A stretch of DNA of 64,000 bases from UBA9926 sp913064795 (GCA_045560765.1 JBJKZD010000009.1:248001-312000); one strand, 5' to 3'. Numbered from the stretch's first letter, positions 1 to 9,562 are shown. Notes: generated by a model not told the origin, from the letters alone. A program made the numbers and translations.

Positions 1-532
1 GGTTAGGGTCACTCAAATCGCCCATGACGACGATCAAAGCGAGTACAGCGCCGATAATTCCAATTGTCGGCGCGTAGCCTCCCAGCTCAGAGTAGAACTT
101 CGAAGCCGCGACATCTAAGTTTTCGTGGGTTTCGAGCTCGATTTCCATAATCTTTCGAATCGACTCAGGCTCTCGCCCGTCGACCAACATCCTCAGTCCC
201 TTGCGCGCGAAAGAGTTGTCTTCGGTTTCCGAAACACCTTCGAGACCCAGCAAGCCTTCTCGTCGAGCGATTTGCGCCCAGTCGACCATCTTGTCAATCA
301 TCTCACCGGGGTTCAGCTTGGGAGGGACAAAGAGCTTCGACGTGGTTTTTAGCACATGACGACCATGAGCGAGCGGGAGCCCAATCAATCCACAACCGAT
401 TGATCCGCCCAATACAATGAGCCATGCCCAAGGGTGCCAAAGCACCGACAGCGGATCACCACCCTCCCCAATATAACCACCAAAAACGGCAACAAAACCG
501 AAGACCATGCCAACGACGGTTAATATATCCAT
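1..532 (-). CDS. motC: MotA/MotC-type flagellar stator protein (partial)
   Basis: Proton- or sodium-channel stator subunit of the MotA/PomA/ExbB superfamily, which works with a MotB-type partner in the inner membrane to drive the rotor. The reading frame starts at the ATG at 532 (MDILTVVGMVFGF...) and runs off the window at base 1, so about 177 residues are visible. An N-terminal membrane segment, a second hydrophobic stretch (WAWLIVLGGSIGCGLIGLPL), a cytoplasmic charged region and the family motif GYAPTIGIIGAVLALI are present. It lies 40 bp downstream of fliA in the same direction, the position held by cheYZAB-motCD in Pseudomonas, but with no che genes between. The MotC assignment rather than MotA/PomA is by context; the family call is secure. 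Confidence 0.88.
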   Translation of the reverse strand, partial: MDILTVVGMVFGFVAVFGGYIGEGGDPLSVLWHPWAWLIVLGGSIGCGLIGLPLAHGRHVLKTTSKLFVPPKLNPGEMIDKMVDWAQIARREGLLGLEGVSETEDNSFARKGLRMLVDGREPESIRKIMEIELETHENLDVAASKFYSELGGYAPTIGIIGAVLALIVVMGDLSDPN

Positions 533-572
533 AGTTACTGACCTCTTTTCTCAACCGCTCGATGTGCAGATC

Positions 573-1280
573 TCATGTCCAATCGACCATCTTCGCTCGG
601 ATTCGAGTGAGCGCTTGACTGTGTATTTGGCTGACCCGAGATTCGCTCACTTCAAGCACCTGCCCGATTTCTCGCAAATTTAGGTCTTCCTGATAATACA
701 GCGCCATCATCATTTTTTCTTTTTCGGGCAATTCGTCAATCGACGCCATCAGCGCGGCTTTAAACCGCTGATCCTGCATCAACGCTTCCGGGCCCGCTTC
801 TGATTCCTCGGCGCGATGGCTCTCCTCGGTGTCCTCGAGCAGCAGCAATTGGCAGCTTGCAGTCTCATTGAGCAGACTGTGGTACTCATCTAGGCTCACC
901 CCAAGCTCAGTCGCAATCTCCTGATCAGCAGCCTGGCCACCATTTCGAGCTTCGACTTCTCGAACCGCACCCGCAAGACGACGCGCTTTTTCGTGGACCG
1001 ATCGGGGCGCCCAAGATAATTTCCTGAGCTCATCTAGCATCGCCCCTTTAATTCGAATCCCAGCATAGGTCTCAAAGCTCGCGCCTTGATCTGGGGAGTA
1101 ACTCCGAGCGGCACTGAGCAGCCCAAGTAACCCGGACTGTTGAAGATCATCAAGTTCAACGGAACTCGGCAGCCGGGCCAAAAGATGCAGCGCAATCCGC
1201 TTAACCAGCGGCAGATGCAGAGCAATTTGCTCATTCTGCTGCACTTTTTGTTGACTGGCGTAGACCGAAGCGGCGTTCAT
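573..1280 (-). CDS. fliA: Flagellar sigma factor 28 (FliA)
   Basis: RNA polymerase sigma-28, which transcribes late flagellar genes such as flagellin and is held inactive by FlgM. At 235 residues it has the usual length (E. coli about 239). Region 2 is seen as DDLQQSGLLGLLSAARSY and the following FETYAGIRIKGAMLDELR. Region 4 helix-turn-helix is near the C-terminus (LREIGQVLEVSESRVSQIHS). I start at ATG 1280, two bases after the fleN stop; upstream in-frame ATGs lie inside fleN. It is the fleN-distal member of flhF-fleN-fliA, as in Pseudomonas. Sigma-28-type promoters that it would read are visible at 29023-29049 and 43193-43219. Confidence 0.95.
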   Translation of the reverse strand: MNAASVYASQQKVQQNEQIALHLPLVKRIALHLLARLPSSVELDDLQQSGLLGLLSAARSYSPDQGASFETYAGIRIKGAMLDELRKLSWAPRSVHEKARRLAGAVREVEARNGGQAADQEIATELGVSLDEYHSLLNETASCQLLLLEDTEESHRAEESEAGPEALMQDQRFKAALMASIDELPEKEKMMMALYYQEDLNLREIGQVLEVSESRVSQIHSQALTRIRAKMVDWT

Positions 1281-1282
1281 AA

Positions 1283-2122
1283 TCACTCGGCCCCGGCAAC
1301 TTTTGGCACTGGCGTCGCTGCAGCCAACAAGCGCTCGACAAAAAATTGTAGATAGCCGGTTGCCTGATCCGGCATCGGCCATCGCTCAATTTTTTCGCAG
1401 ATCCGGTTCAGAGATTTTGACGCAGGACTCCGAGGATAAGCTTCAACAACGGGCTTCTGAGATCTGACGGCGCGCCGCAATTGCTCATCAAAGGGCACTG
1501 TACCCAAATATTTAAGACCCACTTCTAGAAATCGGTCCGTGGTATTCAGGAGTTTTTCGTAGAGATTAAGCCCTTGGCTTTCGTCTTGAACCATATTGGC
1601 TAAAATTTGAAACTGTTTAACGCCATGGCGCGATGACAGCACCTTGATCAAAGCGTAGGCATCTGTCAGTGAGGTGGGCTCATCACAGACCACCACGATC
1701 ACTTCTTGACACGCCTTCGCAAAAGACACGACGCCTTCAGCAATTCCTGCCGCGGTATCCACAATCAAAACATCGATGGGTTGCTCCAGCGCGCTAAAGG
1801 CACTGATCAAGCTTGCATGCTCGACACTGGTCAACTCGGCCATCCGCTCGACACCCGAACTCGCGGGCACCACATGGATCCCCAAAGGCCCGGGGACAAT
1901 CACTTCATCAAGGGTTTTATCGCCAGAAATCACATGCTGCAAGTCAAACTCGGGTTCAAGCCCCAGCAATACGTCGACGTTCGCCAGTCCAAGGTCAGCA
2001 TCCATCAGCATGACCTCCCGACCGGCAAGCGCGAGTGAGGCCGCAAGATTGACCGAGACATTGGTCTTTCCCACACCCCCTTTGCCGCTCGTCACAGCTA
2101 TGACTCTCACTGGATCAGGCAT
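1283..2122 (-). CDS. fleN: FleN/FlhG flagellar number regulator, MinD-like ATPase
   Basis: MinD/ParA-type ATPase that limits flagellar number, in Pseudomonas by antagonising FleQ, and acts with FlhF at the pole. 279 residues. The deviant Walker A motif GKGGVGKT is at residues 13-20, and MDADLGLANVDVLLGL and VDTAAGI follow in the expected order. I start at ATG 2122, which overlaps the end of flhF by 8 bases and has GAGGA 11 bases upstream; the longer frame opens only with a GTG at 2158, deep in flhF. The C-terminal part (RICEKIERWPMP...) is less conserved. The gene is translationally coupled to flhF upstream and fliA downstream. Confidence 0.94.
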   Translation of the reverse strand: MPDPVRVIAVTSGKGGVGKTNVSVNLAASLALAGREVMLMDADLGLANVDVLLGLEPEFDLQHVISGDKTLDEVIVPGPLGIHVVPASSGVERMAELTSVEHASLISAFSALEQPIDVLIVDTAAGIAEGVVSFAKACQEVIVVVCDEPTSLTDAYALIKVLSSRHGVKQFQILANMVQDESQGLNLYEKLLNTTDRFLEVGLKYLGTVPFDEQLRRAVRSQKPVVEAYPRSPASKSLNRICEKIERWPMPDQATGYLQFFVERLLAAATPVPKVAGAE

Positions 2123-3545
2123 GAATTTGATAGTCCTCGTTTTCTTCGCTATTCGCACGTTGAGATATTTTCATCATAGCAAACGCACAACCTAGAAGGG
2201 ATGCGATTTTCGCCAACTTTATATCCGACATTCCTTGTCCGTGACAGGTATAGGCCAAGGGCAATTCGGTTCTCAGCAACGTCGATAATCCAGAACCTAG
2301 ATTAATGGCTTCATCCATTTTTGTCAGCACCGCTGCGTGAACCGGCGTATGACAGTATTGCTCAACCACCTGTTCTGCCAAGCCCAGTTGGCTGGTCGCA
2401 GAGACAATCAAAAGATTTTTAGGCTGGACCCCATTGATCTGTAATTCGCTGAGGTGACGATTGATTTTGACGTCCCGTTCATTCATTCCAGCCGAATCAA
2501 TCAGAATCAGCTTTTTATCTCGACTAGATTCTAAGGCTTGATCCAACTGCTGAGTATCCACTGCCACCTGAACTTGAATGTTGAGCAGCTTACCAAAGGT
2601 CATGAGCTGATCTTGGCCACCAATCTTAAAAGCGTCGGTCGTAATCAACGCAATGTTCTCACGGCCATGCTGAAGCGCGTAACGGGCCGCCAGTTTTGCA
2701 ACCGTGGTGGTCTTGCCGACGCCAGTGGCGCCAATAATCGCAAATATACCGCCATTATCAATGATCTCGCAGCCTGTTTCCGTGAGCGCCTCACCCAACA
2801 GCCCGAGAAGATAGCGCCATTGCTCGGCCTCGCCATCTTGGGTTTGATAAGCTTCAGCGTCAAACGTTGCCAGAACCTCATCGAGGCTGCCGGCATTGAA
2901 TCCAAGGTCCATCAATTGGTGCCTGGCCTCAGCGACTTGTCCTTGATCGCCTCTGCGCTCGGCCCTGAGTTTCGATAACTCTCCCACTAACAATTTTTTG
3001 AGACTGCCCAATTCTTCCTGTAGGTCATTTAAAGCATCCGTCCCTAGGGAAGTAATCTGGTGAAGCTTGGGCACGGCGCCTTTTTGCCGGGGCTGGGTCA
3101 AACTTTGTCCACCGAGCGGCGCAATCTGACCGCTCGACAAAGCTTGGGGCTGTCCCTGCTCGGAACTTCGCGGTCCTTGCGCGTCAGCGCCTTGATCAAA
3201 GGCAGGGTCTGCAGCAAAGGCCGTGATGGCCCGGGGATCAAACGTTATTTCCGCGGTTTGCGCGGAAACCGGTTCCACCGAGGACTGGGACGGCACTCGG
3301 GGATCCTCTGATCTACCCGAAGAAGCTAAAGAAGATCGCCCAAAGTCAGAAACTTCGACAGTGGGTTTTCTTTTTGCAGCTTGACTGACATCCAGAGACT
3401 CAGCATCGAACTGATTGGTCGCCAAAATCTCTATTTTTTGACCGACCCTACGATTAGAGAGAATGACCGCTTCAGGTCCCAAAAGACTCCGAACACTGAG
3501 CATTCCCTCACGCACGTCATCCGCCAAAAACCGTTTAATCTCCAT
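2115..3545 (-). CDS. flhF: FlhF signal-recognition-type GTPase
   Basis: SRP-family GTPase that places the flagellum at the cell pole. 476 residues from ATG 3545, preceded by GGAGAGA. The start MEIKRFLADDVREGM matches the family N-terminus. A long, poorly conserved Gln/Ser-rich linker (roughly residues 65-165) precedes the N and G domains. The P-loop GATGVGKTTT is near residue 275, followed by TTDAFKIGGQDQL and LIDSAGM, typical SRP GTPase G-elements. It lies between flhA and fleN in the flhA-flhF-fleN-fliA order found in polarly flagellated gammaproteobacteria, which supports polar rather than peritrichous flagella. Confidence 0.95.
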   Translation of the reverse strand: MEIKRFLADDVREGMLSVRSLLGPEAVILSNRRVGQKIEILATNQFDAESLDVSQAAKRKPTVEVSDFGRSSLASSGRSEDPRVPSQSSVEPVSAQTAEITFDPRAITAFAADPAFDQGADAQGPRSSEQGQPQALSSGQIAPLGGQSLTQPRQKGAVPKLHQITSLGTDALNDLQEELGSLKKLLVGELSKLRAERRGDQGQVAEARHQLMDLGFNAGSLDEVLATFDAEAYQTQDGEAEQWRYLLGLLGEALTETGCEIIDNGGIFAIIGATGVGKTTTVAKLAARYALQHGRENIALITTDAFKIGGQDQLMTFGKLLNIQVQVAVDTQQLDQALESSRDKKLILIDSAGMNERDVKINRHLSELQINGVQPKNLLIVSATSQLGLAEQVVEQYCHTPVHAAVLTKMDEAINLGSGLSTLLRTELPLAYTCHGQGMSDIKLAKIASLLGCAFAMMKISQRANSEENEDYQIHA

Positions 3546-3616
3546 AATTCTCTCCAAACACTCAGTCCCAAGACCGAGTTTGTTCCTTTCTATTATTTGC
3601 TATGGGGCCTCGGCAT

Positions 3617-5725
3617 CTATGCGGCTTGCGCGCTACCCACAGTCCCAACAACTCTAATCTGTTTCTCAGCAGGAATTTCGTCATAGGCCAAAACATGAAG
3701 CCCACGATGATTACTCTTGACCAAACTGGCCAACCAGAGCCGGATGGTCGATGCGACGAGCAATACAGCCGGCTTGCCTTGATTTTCCATCTCGATTACC
3801 CCTTCGTTGATCTGCTGCAACATTTGCTCGGCCAACCCGGGCTCTAACCCCATGGATTGCTGTTGGCCTCGTACTGCATCTTGCAACATTTGTTCCAACC
3901 TTGGCTCGAGGGATAAAACCTCGAGCTCAGGCGCTAACCCATTGATTTGCTCATAGATTGTTCTTGATAAGGCGATTCGAACGCCGGTGGTTAGGGCGTC
4001 GGGATCTTGACTCTTGAGCGCGCCTTCCGCCAAAGCCTCGGCGATGCTACGCACATCCTTAATCGGCACCCCCTCCATCAGCAAGTTCTGCATCACTTTG
4101 AGCACGGCGCCCAGGCTCAGAAGGTTCGGCACTAAACTTTCGACCAGTTTGGGAGAAGATTTGGCCAAATTGTCCATGAGTTTCTGGACTTCATCGTGTC
4201 CCAGGAACTCATGAGCGTGATCCTTGAGGATTTGGCTGAGATGCGTTGCAATCACAGTCCCGGCGTCAACCACGGTATACCCCAATGTTTGCGCCTCTTC
4301 TCTCTGGGTCGATTCGATCCAAATCGTATCGAGGCCAAACGTGGGATCCTTCGCTGCGATGCCATTGAGCTCGCCAAAAACTTGTCCCGGATTGATGGCC
4401 ATCTCCTTGCCGGGGTAGATAACGCCGTCGGCGACGGGCACACCCATGACCAAGATCTGATAATGGTTAGGATCCAAGTCCAGGTTGTCCCGGATGTGAA
4501 CGGACTGGAGCAGAAACCCGAGATCTTGTGAAATCTTTTTGCGAACGCTCCGAATCCTTCCAAGCAATTCTCCGCCTTGGGCTTTGTCCACCAGAGAAAT
4601 CAATCGATAACCCACTTCAAGAGAGATCATGTCCATCTGCGGGACATCATCCCAACTCAGCTCTTCTTCGGCTTGGCTTGGTGCTGGCAGGGCCTCAACC
4701 TCTGAGGCAACCTGGGCCTCAGCAGCGGCGCTCTGGGATTGAGATAAAAAGTAACCAATGGCCATCAAGATTGCAGCGAGAGAGATAAAGACAAAATTAG
4801 GCATACCTGGCACCAGTCCAAGTGCGCCGATGACCGCAGCAGTAATGTAAAGAGGTCTCGCGGAGCTGAACAACTGGCTGACAATTTGTTCGCCCATCTG
4901 AGCAGAGTCTGAGACTCGCGTCACAACGATGGCGGTTGCGGTTGACAATAACAGTGAGGGAATTTGCGCGACCAGACCGTCACCGATGGTCAGCAAAATA
5001 TAATTTTCAGCAGCCATATCCAATGACAAATCGTGCTGAGCCATACCCACCACCAAGCCACCAATGATATTGATAAAGAGAATCAACAATCCGGCAATGG
5101 CGTCACCCCGAACAAACTTTGAGGCGCCGTCCATCGCACCATAGAAGTCCGCTTCCCGGGCGATGTCTGCCCGCCGCGTTCTGGCTTCTTCTTGGGAAAG
5201 CACGCCGGCATTCATATCGGCATCGATGGCCATCTGCTTACCGGGCATTGCATCCAAAGTAAAACGGGCCGAGACTTCTGACACTCTGCCGGCGCCCTTC
5301 GTGACCACCACAAAATTAATAATGACCAAAATCGCAAAAACCACCAGCCCCACGGCATAATTGCCGCCGACCACAAAATCACCAAACGCTTGAATCACCT
5401 GCCCGGCCGCATCCGTTCCCGTGTGGCCTTCAAGCAAAACAACCCGAGTCGAGGCAAGGTTCAGCGCGAGCCGCAGCAAGGTCGCAATCAACAAAATGGT
5501 TGGGAAGACTGCAAAATCAAGCGGGCGCTGGGCATAGACCGCCGCCAACAGCACCATCAAAGACAGTGCGATATTGAAGGTAAACAACATGTCGAGCGCA
5601 AAAGGCGGCAAGGGTAAAACCATCATCGCAAGCAACAGCAAAATAAGAATAGGCGTGCCCATTCCGATGGCATTGATCATTTTTCCAAGTTCTGGCGTCT
5701 CAGCCGGGGGAGCATTCATGGTCAT
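3617..5725 (-). CDS. flhA: FlhA flagellar export gate protein
   Basis: Large inner-membrane component of the flagellar type III export gate, forming the cytoplasmic nonameric ring that receives chaperone-substrate complexes. At 702 residues it is the usual size. Eight hydrophobic segments occupy the first half, including the FHIPEP-family signature region (VVTKGAGRVSEVSARFTLDA) followed by MPGKQMAIDADMNAG. The soluble C-terminal half contains the linker (LSWDDVPQMD) and the export domain. The start ATG overlaps the flhB stop as ATGA, so the two are translationally coupled. Confidence 0.97.
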   Translation of the reverse strand: MTMNAPPAETPELGKMINAIGMGTPILILLLLAMMVLPLPPFALDMLFTFNIALSLMVLLAAVYAQRPLDFAVFPTILLIATLLRLALNLASTRVVLLEGHTGTDAAGQVIQAFGDFVVGGNYAVGLVVFAILVIINFVVVTKGAGRVSEVSARFTLDAMPGKQMAIDADMNAGVLSQEEARTRRADIAREADFYGAMDGASKFVRGDAIAGLLILFINIIGGLVVGMAQHDLSLDMAAENYILLTIGDGLVAQIPSLLLSTATAIVVTRVSDSAQMGEQIVSQLFSSARPLYITAAVIGALGLVPGMPNFVFISLAAILMAIGYFLSQSQSAAAEAQVASEVEALPAPSQAEEELSWDDVPQMDMISLEVGYRLISLVDKAQGGELLGRIRSVRKKISQDLGFLLQSVHIRDNLDLDPNHYQILVMGVPVADGVIYPGKEMAINPGQVFGELNGIAAKDPTFGLDTIWIESTQREEAQTLGYTVVDAGTVIATHLSQILKDHAHEFLGHDEVQKLMDNLAKSSPKLVESLVPNLLSLGAVLKVMQNLLMEGVPIKDVRSIAEALAEGALKSQDPDALTTGVRIALSRTIYEQINGLAPELEVLSLEPRLEQMLQDAVRGQQQSMGLEPGLAEQMLQQINEGVIEMENQGKPAVLLVASTIRLWLASLVKSNHRGLHVLAYDEIPAEKQIRVVGTVGSAQAA

Positions 5726-6858
5726 ACAACTTCACCTCGGTACCGCTCGGGCACATCAAAATAACGCGGCGGCGCGGGCTTGCTTTGCGTCAGCGCGTCC
5801 AAAGTTTTTAACTGGAAGACATAAGCGAGCACCTGCGCGACCGCCTTGTAAAGATCTGCGGGAATCTCGTGGCCAATGTCCACCATCCCATGCAGCGCAC
5901 GCGCTAGGGGCGGCGCTTCAAACAGCGGAATATCATGCTCCGCCGCAACTTCTCGAATGCGCTTGGCCATAAAATCCTGACCTTTGGCAACCACCTTAGG
6001 CGCGCCATTACCATCCTGGTCATACTTCAGCGCGACCGCATAATGCGTTGGGTTTGTAATAACGACATCCGCTGTCGGCACCGCATCCATCATCCGGCTC
6101 TCGGAGAGCTGCCTTTGCATGCGACGAATTTGACTCTTAACTTCAGGCCTGCCTTCGCTTTCTTTCATTTCATCTTTGACTTCTTGCAGGGTCATTTTGA
6201 GCTGCTTCTTATGGTTCCAAAGCTGAAAAGGAACATCGATAGCCGCAACTAAAATCAGGACCGCACTAAAACCAATAAACGACCATAGGAGTAAACTCCC
6301 CGCATTCGCGGTTGCGCTCACCACGGTCATAAATCCAAGGCCAATCAGATCTTGCATCGAATAATAAATAATGATGATTGCGGCGGTCGCAACCAGTAAG
6401 AACTTGCATAATGCCTTGATCAATTCCATCAGGCTTTGAATTCCAAACATTCGACCCAATCCCTTAATCGGGCTCAACTTCTCTAGTTTTGGTGCCAAAG
6501 ATTCAACGCTGAAAACCGCACCACCCATTGCAACGGGTCCAAGAAAGGCTGCAAACACCAGGAGCCCCAGCACCGGCAAGATAGCGGCAAGGCCCATGCT
6601 CATTTGTTCCCTGATGACCTCGAACATCTGGTCGCTGGATGTCAGTCGGATAGGTTCAAAAGCAAGACCCTGGGTCATTAAGTCAAACAGGTCCGCAATC
6701 AAATATTGCCCCAAAAAAACCATACCGATCGCCGCTGCCATCAAGCTAAGCAGGGTATTGAGTTCTTTAGACCGCGCCACCTGGCCTTTTTTCCGCGACT
6801 CTTCAATGCGGCGCTCGGTGGGTTCCTCGGTTTTTTCTTGTGACGTATCTTCTGCCAT
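5722..6858 (-). CDS. flhB: FlhB export switch protein
   Basis: Inner-membrane component of the flagellar export gate whose autocleavage switches export from rod/hook to filament substrates. 378 residues. The N-terminus begins with the charged family pattern EKTEEPTERRIEESRKKGQV. About four membrane segments lie between residues 35 and 210. The autocleavage site NPTH is at residues 269-272, the same place as in Salmonella (N269-P270). The first ATG is used; three bases separate it from fliR, and its stop overlaps flhA. Confidence 0.97.
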   Translation of the reverse strand: MAEDTSQEKTEEPTERRIEESRKKGQVARSKELNTLLSLMAAAIGMVFLGQYLIADLFDLMTQGLAFEPIRLTSSDQMFEVIREQMSMGLAAILPVLGLLVFAAFLGPVAMGGAVFSVESLAPKLEKLSPIKGLGRMFGIQSLMELIKALCKFLLVATAAIIIIYYSMQDLIGLGFMTVVSATANAGSLLLWSFIGFSAVLILVAAIDVPFQLWNHKKQLKMTLQEVKDEMKESEGRPEVKSQIRRMQRQLSESRMMDAVPTADVVITNPTHYAVALKYDQDGNGAPKVVAKGQDFMAKRIREVAAEHDIPLFEAPPLARALHGMVDIGHEIPADLYKAVAQVLAYVFQLKTLDALTQSKPAPPRYFDVPERYRGEVV

Positions 6859-6861
6859 GAC

Positions 6862-7632
6862 CTAACCCAAAATGACCAGCATTTGAAGGAATCCTGCCTC
6901 TAGCAGGGTCGTGAACTGAGGAAGAAACACAGGCAGGCTGAGCAGAATCATAATAAAGCCGGCGATGATCGTAATTGGAAACCCAACAGCAAAAATATTA
7001 ATTTGGGGTGCTGCCCGGGTCATCACGCCAAATGCAAGATTGACCAATAAGATGGCTGCAACAGCAGGCAACGCGATGAGTAGCGCGCCTTTAAAAACTT
7101 CGGCGATCCAGGTCACCACATGCATCATCATATTTTCAGGCAAGGACCCAGCGGCGATCGGCCAGAGGTAAAAACTCTCGACCACGGTCTCAAGCAACAC
7201 CAGGTGGCCATTGAGGGCCAGGAATACAAGCGTTGCCATGATCAAGAAATATTGACTGACCACGGGCACCTGCACCCCGTTTTGCGGATCGATGGTGGCG
7301 GCAAAACCCAGCCCCATGCTGGTGGCGATGGTCTGACCCGCAACCACCATGGCACCGAAGACCATCTGTAAGATGAATCCCATCGCAACGCCAATGACCA
7401 CCTGATGCGCCGTGATCAGCATTCCCTCTGCACTAAAAATTTGGATGACAGGGACCGGCGGCAACAGCGGGGCGACAAGCAGAGCGACGATGAAGCCGAG
7501 GAGAATGCGCTGACGCACTGGGAATGTTCGCGCACCGAACAAAGGCGCCGCCATCAACAAGGCACTGATCCTGACAAAGGGCCAGAAGAGCATGTTGACG
7601 TATCCTAAAAGTTGGTCCGGTGTGAACGCCAT
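6862..7632 (-). CDS. fliR: FliR export gate protein
   Basis: Polytopic inner-membrane protein of the FliP5-FliQ4-FliR1 export gate. 256 residues with about six hydrophobic segments and family features such as PLFGARTFPVRQRILLGF near the N-terminus and GFAATIDPQNG in the middle. It starts at ATG 7632, two bases after the fliQ stop, and ends three bases before flhB. The fliOPQR-flhB-flhA order matches Pseudomonas. Confidence 0.96.
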   Translation of the reverse strand: MAFTPDQLLGYVNMLFWPFVRISALLMAAPLFGARTFPVRQRILLGFIVALLVAPLLPPVPVIQIFSAEGMLITAHQVVIGVAMGFILQMVFGAMVVAGQTIATSMGLGFAATIDPQNGVQVPVVSQYFLIMATLVFLALNGHLVLLETVVESFYLWPIAAGSLPENMMMHVVTWIAEVFKGALLIALPAVAAILLVNLAFGVMTRAAPQINIFAVGFPITIIAGFIMILLSLPVFLPQFTTLLEAGFLQMLVILG

Positions 7633-7634
7633 GG

Positions 7635-7907
7635 CTAACCCACGAGTGTCGGAATATCGTTAAAAAGACGCGTGGTAAATTCGACGATGGTCCGGATCAT
7701 CCAGGGCCCGCCGATCATTAAGGCCGCAACCAACGCGCCCAACTTCGGTATAAAACTCAAGGTCATTTCCTGAATCTGAGTGGCTGCCTGAAAAATACCC
7801 ACGATCAAACCAACGCCGAGGGCGGCGAGCAACAAGGGCCCTGCTAACAACATCGTCATAATCAGTGCTTGGTGGCCAAGGTCCATGACTACTTCTGGCG
7901 TCATCAT
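7635..7907 (-). CDS. fliQ: FliQ export gate protein
   Basis: Small export-gate subunit with two membrane helices that packs around FliP and FliR. 90 residues, the usual length. Visible family features are the N-terminal MTPEVVMDLGHQAL and the central GLIVGIFQAATQIQE followed by LSFIPKLGALV. Two ATGs stand in tandem (7907 and 7904); GGAGA lies upstream of both. The gene sits between fliP (49 bp away) and fliR (2 bp). Confidence 0.96.
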   Translation of the reverse strand: MMTPEVVMDLGHQALIMTMLLAGPLLLAALGVGLIVGIFQAATQIQEMTLSFIPKLGALVAALMIGGPWMIRTIVEFTTRLFNDIPTLVG

Positions 7908-7956
7908 TTTTCGATTCTCCTATCTTGTCCCGGCCCTGTATCGCCAAGATGCTTTG

Positions 7957-8697
7957 TTAACTATAAAAACTAGCCGCAATCGTGCCGATCACGAGCGACC
8001 AGCCATCGACCAATACAAACAACATAATTTTGAAGGGCAGCGAAATCAGCATGGGCGAGAGCATCATCATGCCCATGGACATCAAGACACTGGCTACCAC
8101 CAAATCAATGATCAAAAACGGGATAAAAATCAAAAACCCAATCTGGAAGGCGGTTTTCAGTTCACTCGTTACAAATGACGGCAGCAATACCGATAGTGGA
8201 ATATCGTCCTCGGATTCATAACTTTGAATGTCAGCAAGGCTGCTGAACAACTCAAGGTCTGGCTCCCTGATCTGACTCAGCATAAATCCTCGAAATGGCG
8301 CGATCCCCGCGGTCATTGCAGTCTCAAAATCCATTTCTTCCGCCATATAAGGCTCAAGACCCGCGGTGTAAGCCTCCTCAAAAACCGGCGTCATGATGAA
8401 CAGCGACGTAAATAGGGCAAGGCCAATCAAAATTTGGTTCGAAGGCGTCTGCATGGTGCCCATGGCTTGACGAAGAATGGCCAAAACAACAATGATTCGA
8501 GTAAAGGAGGTCATGGTCATCAGCATTGCGGGTAGCAAACTGAGGACCGTCATGATCAGCAGAATCTGAAGGCTCGCCGAGTAGGTTTGAGACCCGTCAT
8601 CCCCGGGCTTCATTGTGAGCAGCGCCAGGGGTTGTTCGGCCGCCAGTGCGGCTTCGGGCACCAGCCCAATCAAACCAATCAGTAAGAGTCGAATCAC
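7957..8697 (-). CDS. fliP: FliP export gate protein
   Basis: Core subunit of the flagellar export gate, forming a pentameric pore with FliR. 246 residues with an N-terminal signal-like segment (IRLLLIGLIGLVPEAALA) and four later membrane helices. Family motifs include LPAMLMTMTSFTRIIVVLAI and the C-terminal PLKIMLFVLVDGW-like block (PFKIMLFVLVDGW). The start is a GTG at 8697 that overlaps the fliO stop (GTGA), which indicates coupled translation. Confidence 0.97.
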   Translation of the reverse strand: MIRLLLIGLIGLVPEAALAAEQPLALLTMKPGDDGSQTYSASLQILLIMTVLSLLPAMLMTMTSFTRIIVVLAILRQAMGTMQTPSNQILIGLALFTSLFIMTPVFEEAYTAGLEPYMAEEMDFETAMTAGIAPFRGFMLSQIREPDLELFSSLADIQSYESEDDIPLSVLLPSFVTSELKTAFQIGFLIFIPFLIIDLVVASVLMSMGMMMLSPMLISLPFKIMLFVLVDGWSLVIGTIAASFYS

Positions 8698-9161
8698 GAC
8701 GGATCTCCGCTGGGTCTCGGATTGATGATCCGGTTGAGCAGTGATCCAGTCTGACCCGATTGAGCTGAGGTGTTTTCCAGCGGTTCATCAAACGCCATCA
8801 CACTTCGGACGCTACCCGGTGCAACCCCCAACAAAATTTGCTTTTCGCCGACTTGAACCAGGACCAGCCGTTCTCGCTGACCGACGTTTAGACCGCCAAT
8901 GACCCGCATGTTGCCGGGCGCTCCAAGACCTTGATCCCCAAACCGACGAAACAGCATCGCCAGAATCAGAATCAAACCAATCACAATGACCAGCCCAGCA
9001 AAAGACTGCATTAAGTAAGCCGGAGTAAAGATACCTTCTTTCGCGACATCCAGCGGCGCACTGGCCTCATCAGCGAAGCTCCAGTTGCTTACGCTGATCA
9101 GGGTCAGAGCCACCAGGGCCTTCAAGGATCCCAGAAATGTTTGGCGCGTCGAATGATTCAT
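8694..9161 (-). CDS. fliO: FliO flagellar biosynthesis protein
   Basis: Bitopic membrane protein that assists assembly of the FliP ring. 155 residues. A cleavable or membrane signal (LKALVALTLISVSNWSFA) is followed by a membrane helix (SFAGLVIVIGLILILAML) and a cytoplasmic FliO domain with the typical segment VIGGLNVGQRERLVLVQVGE. FliO is the least conserved export component, but the placement between fliN and fliP and the domain pattern make the call firm. Confidence 0.92.
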   Translation of the reverse strand: MNHSTRQTFLGSLKALVALTLISVSNWSFADEASAPLDVAKEGIFTPAYLMQSFAGLVIVIGLILILAMLFRRFGDQGLGAPGNMRVIGGLNVGQRERLVLVQVGEKQILLGVAPGSVRSVMAFDEPLENTSAQSGQTGSLLNRIINPRPSGDPS

Positions 9162-9178
9162 AGGTGTCGTCTGCCAAA

Positions 9179-9517
9179 CTACTTAAGACGCTGAACCCGT
9201 TCGGCAGGGCTCACAATGTCTGTGAACCTGATACCGAACTGATCGTTGACCACCACGACTTCGCCCTGGGCGATCAAGGTGCCATTGACCAGCACATCGT
9301 GGGGTTCGCCTACAAGACGCTCGAGTTCGATGACAGAACCTTGTCCTAAACTTAAGAGCTCTTTAATCGGCAAGGAGGTTCTTCCAATCTCAAGCGTCAG
9401 GGTTACGGGCACATCGAGTATGGCGTCAAGATTGGCCTCGCGGTTCGATGTCGATGATGCATCTGCGGTGACTTCGGGCAGATCAACATTTTGTGGATCA
9501 GGTGTTTCTTCAGCCAT
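9179..9517 (-). CDS. fliN: FliN flagellar motor switch protein
   Basis: C-ring protein at the base of the switch complex; also an export docking point. 112 residues. An acidic variable N-terminus of about 25 residues is followed by the SpoA/FliN domain with DVPVTLTLEIGRTSLPIKEL, GSVIELERLVGEPHDVLVNG and VVVNDQFGIRFTDI, all typical. It starts at ATG 9517, 45 bp after fliM and 17 bp before fliO. Confidence 0.96.
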   Translation of the reverse strand: MAEETPDPQNVDLPEVTADASSTSNREANLDAILDVPVTLTLEIGRTSLPIKELLSLGQGSVIELERLVGEPHDVLVNGTLIAQGEVVVVNDQFGIRFTDIVSPAERVQRLK

Positions 9518-9562
9518 TTTCGATTCCCTCTAAAAGTCTAAATTTCGTGCGCAATTGCGCTT

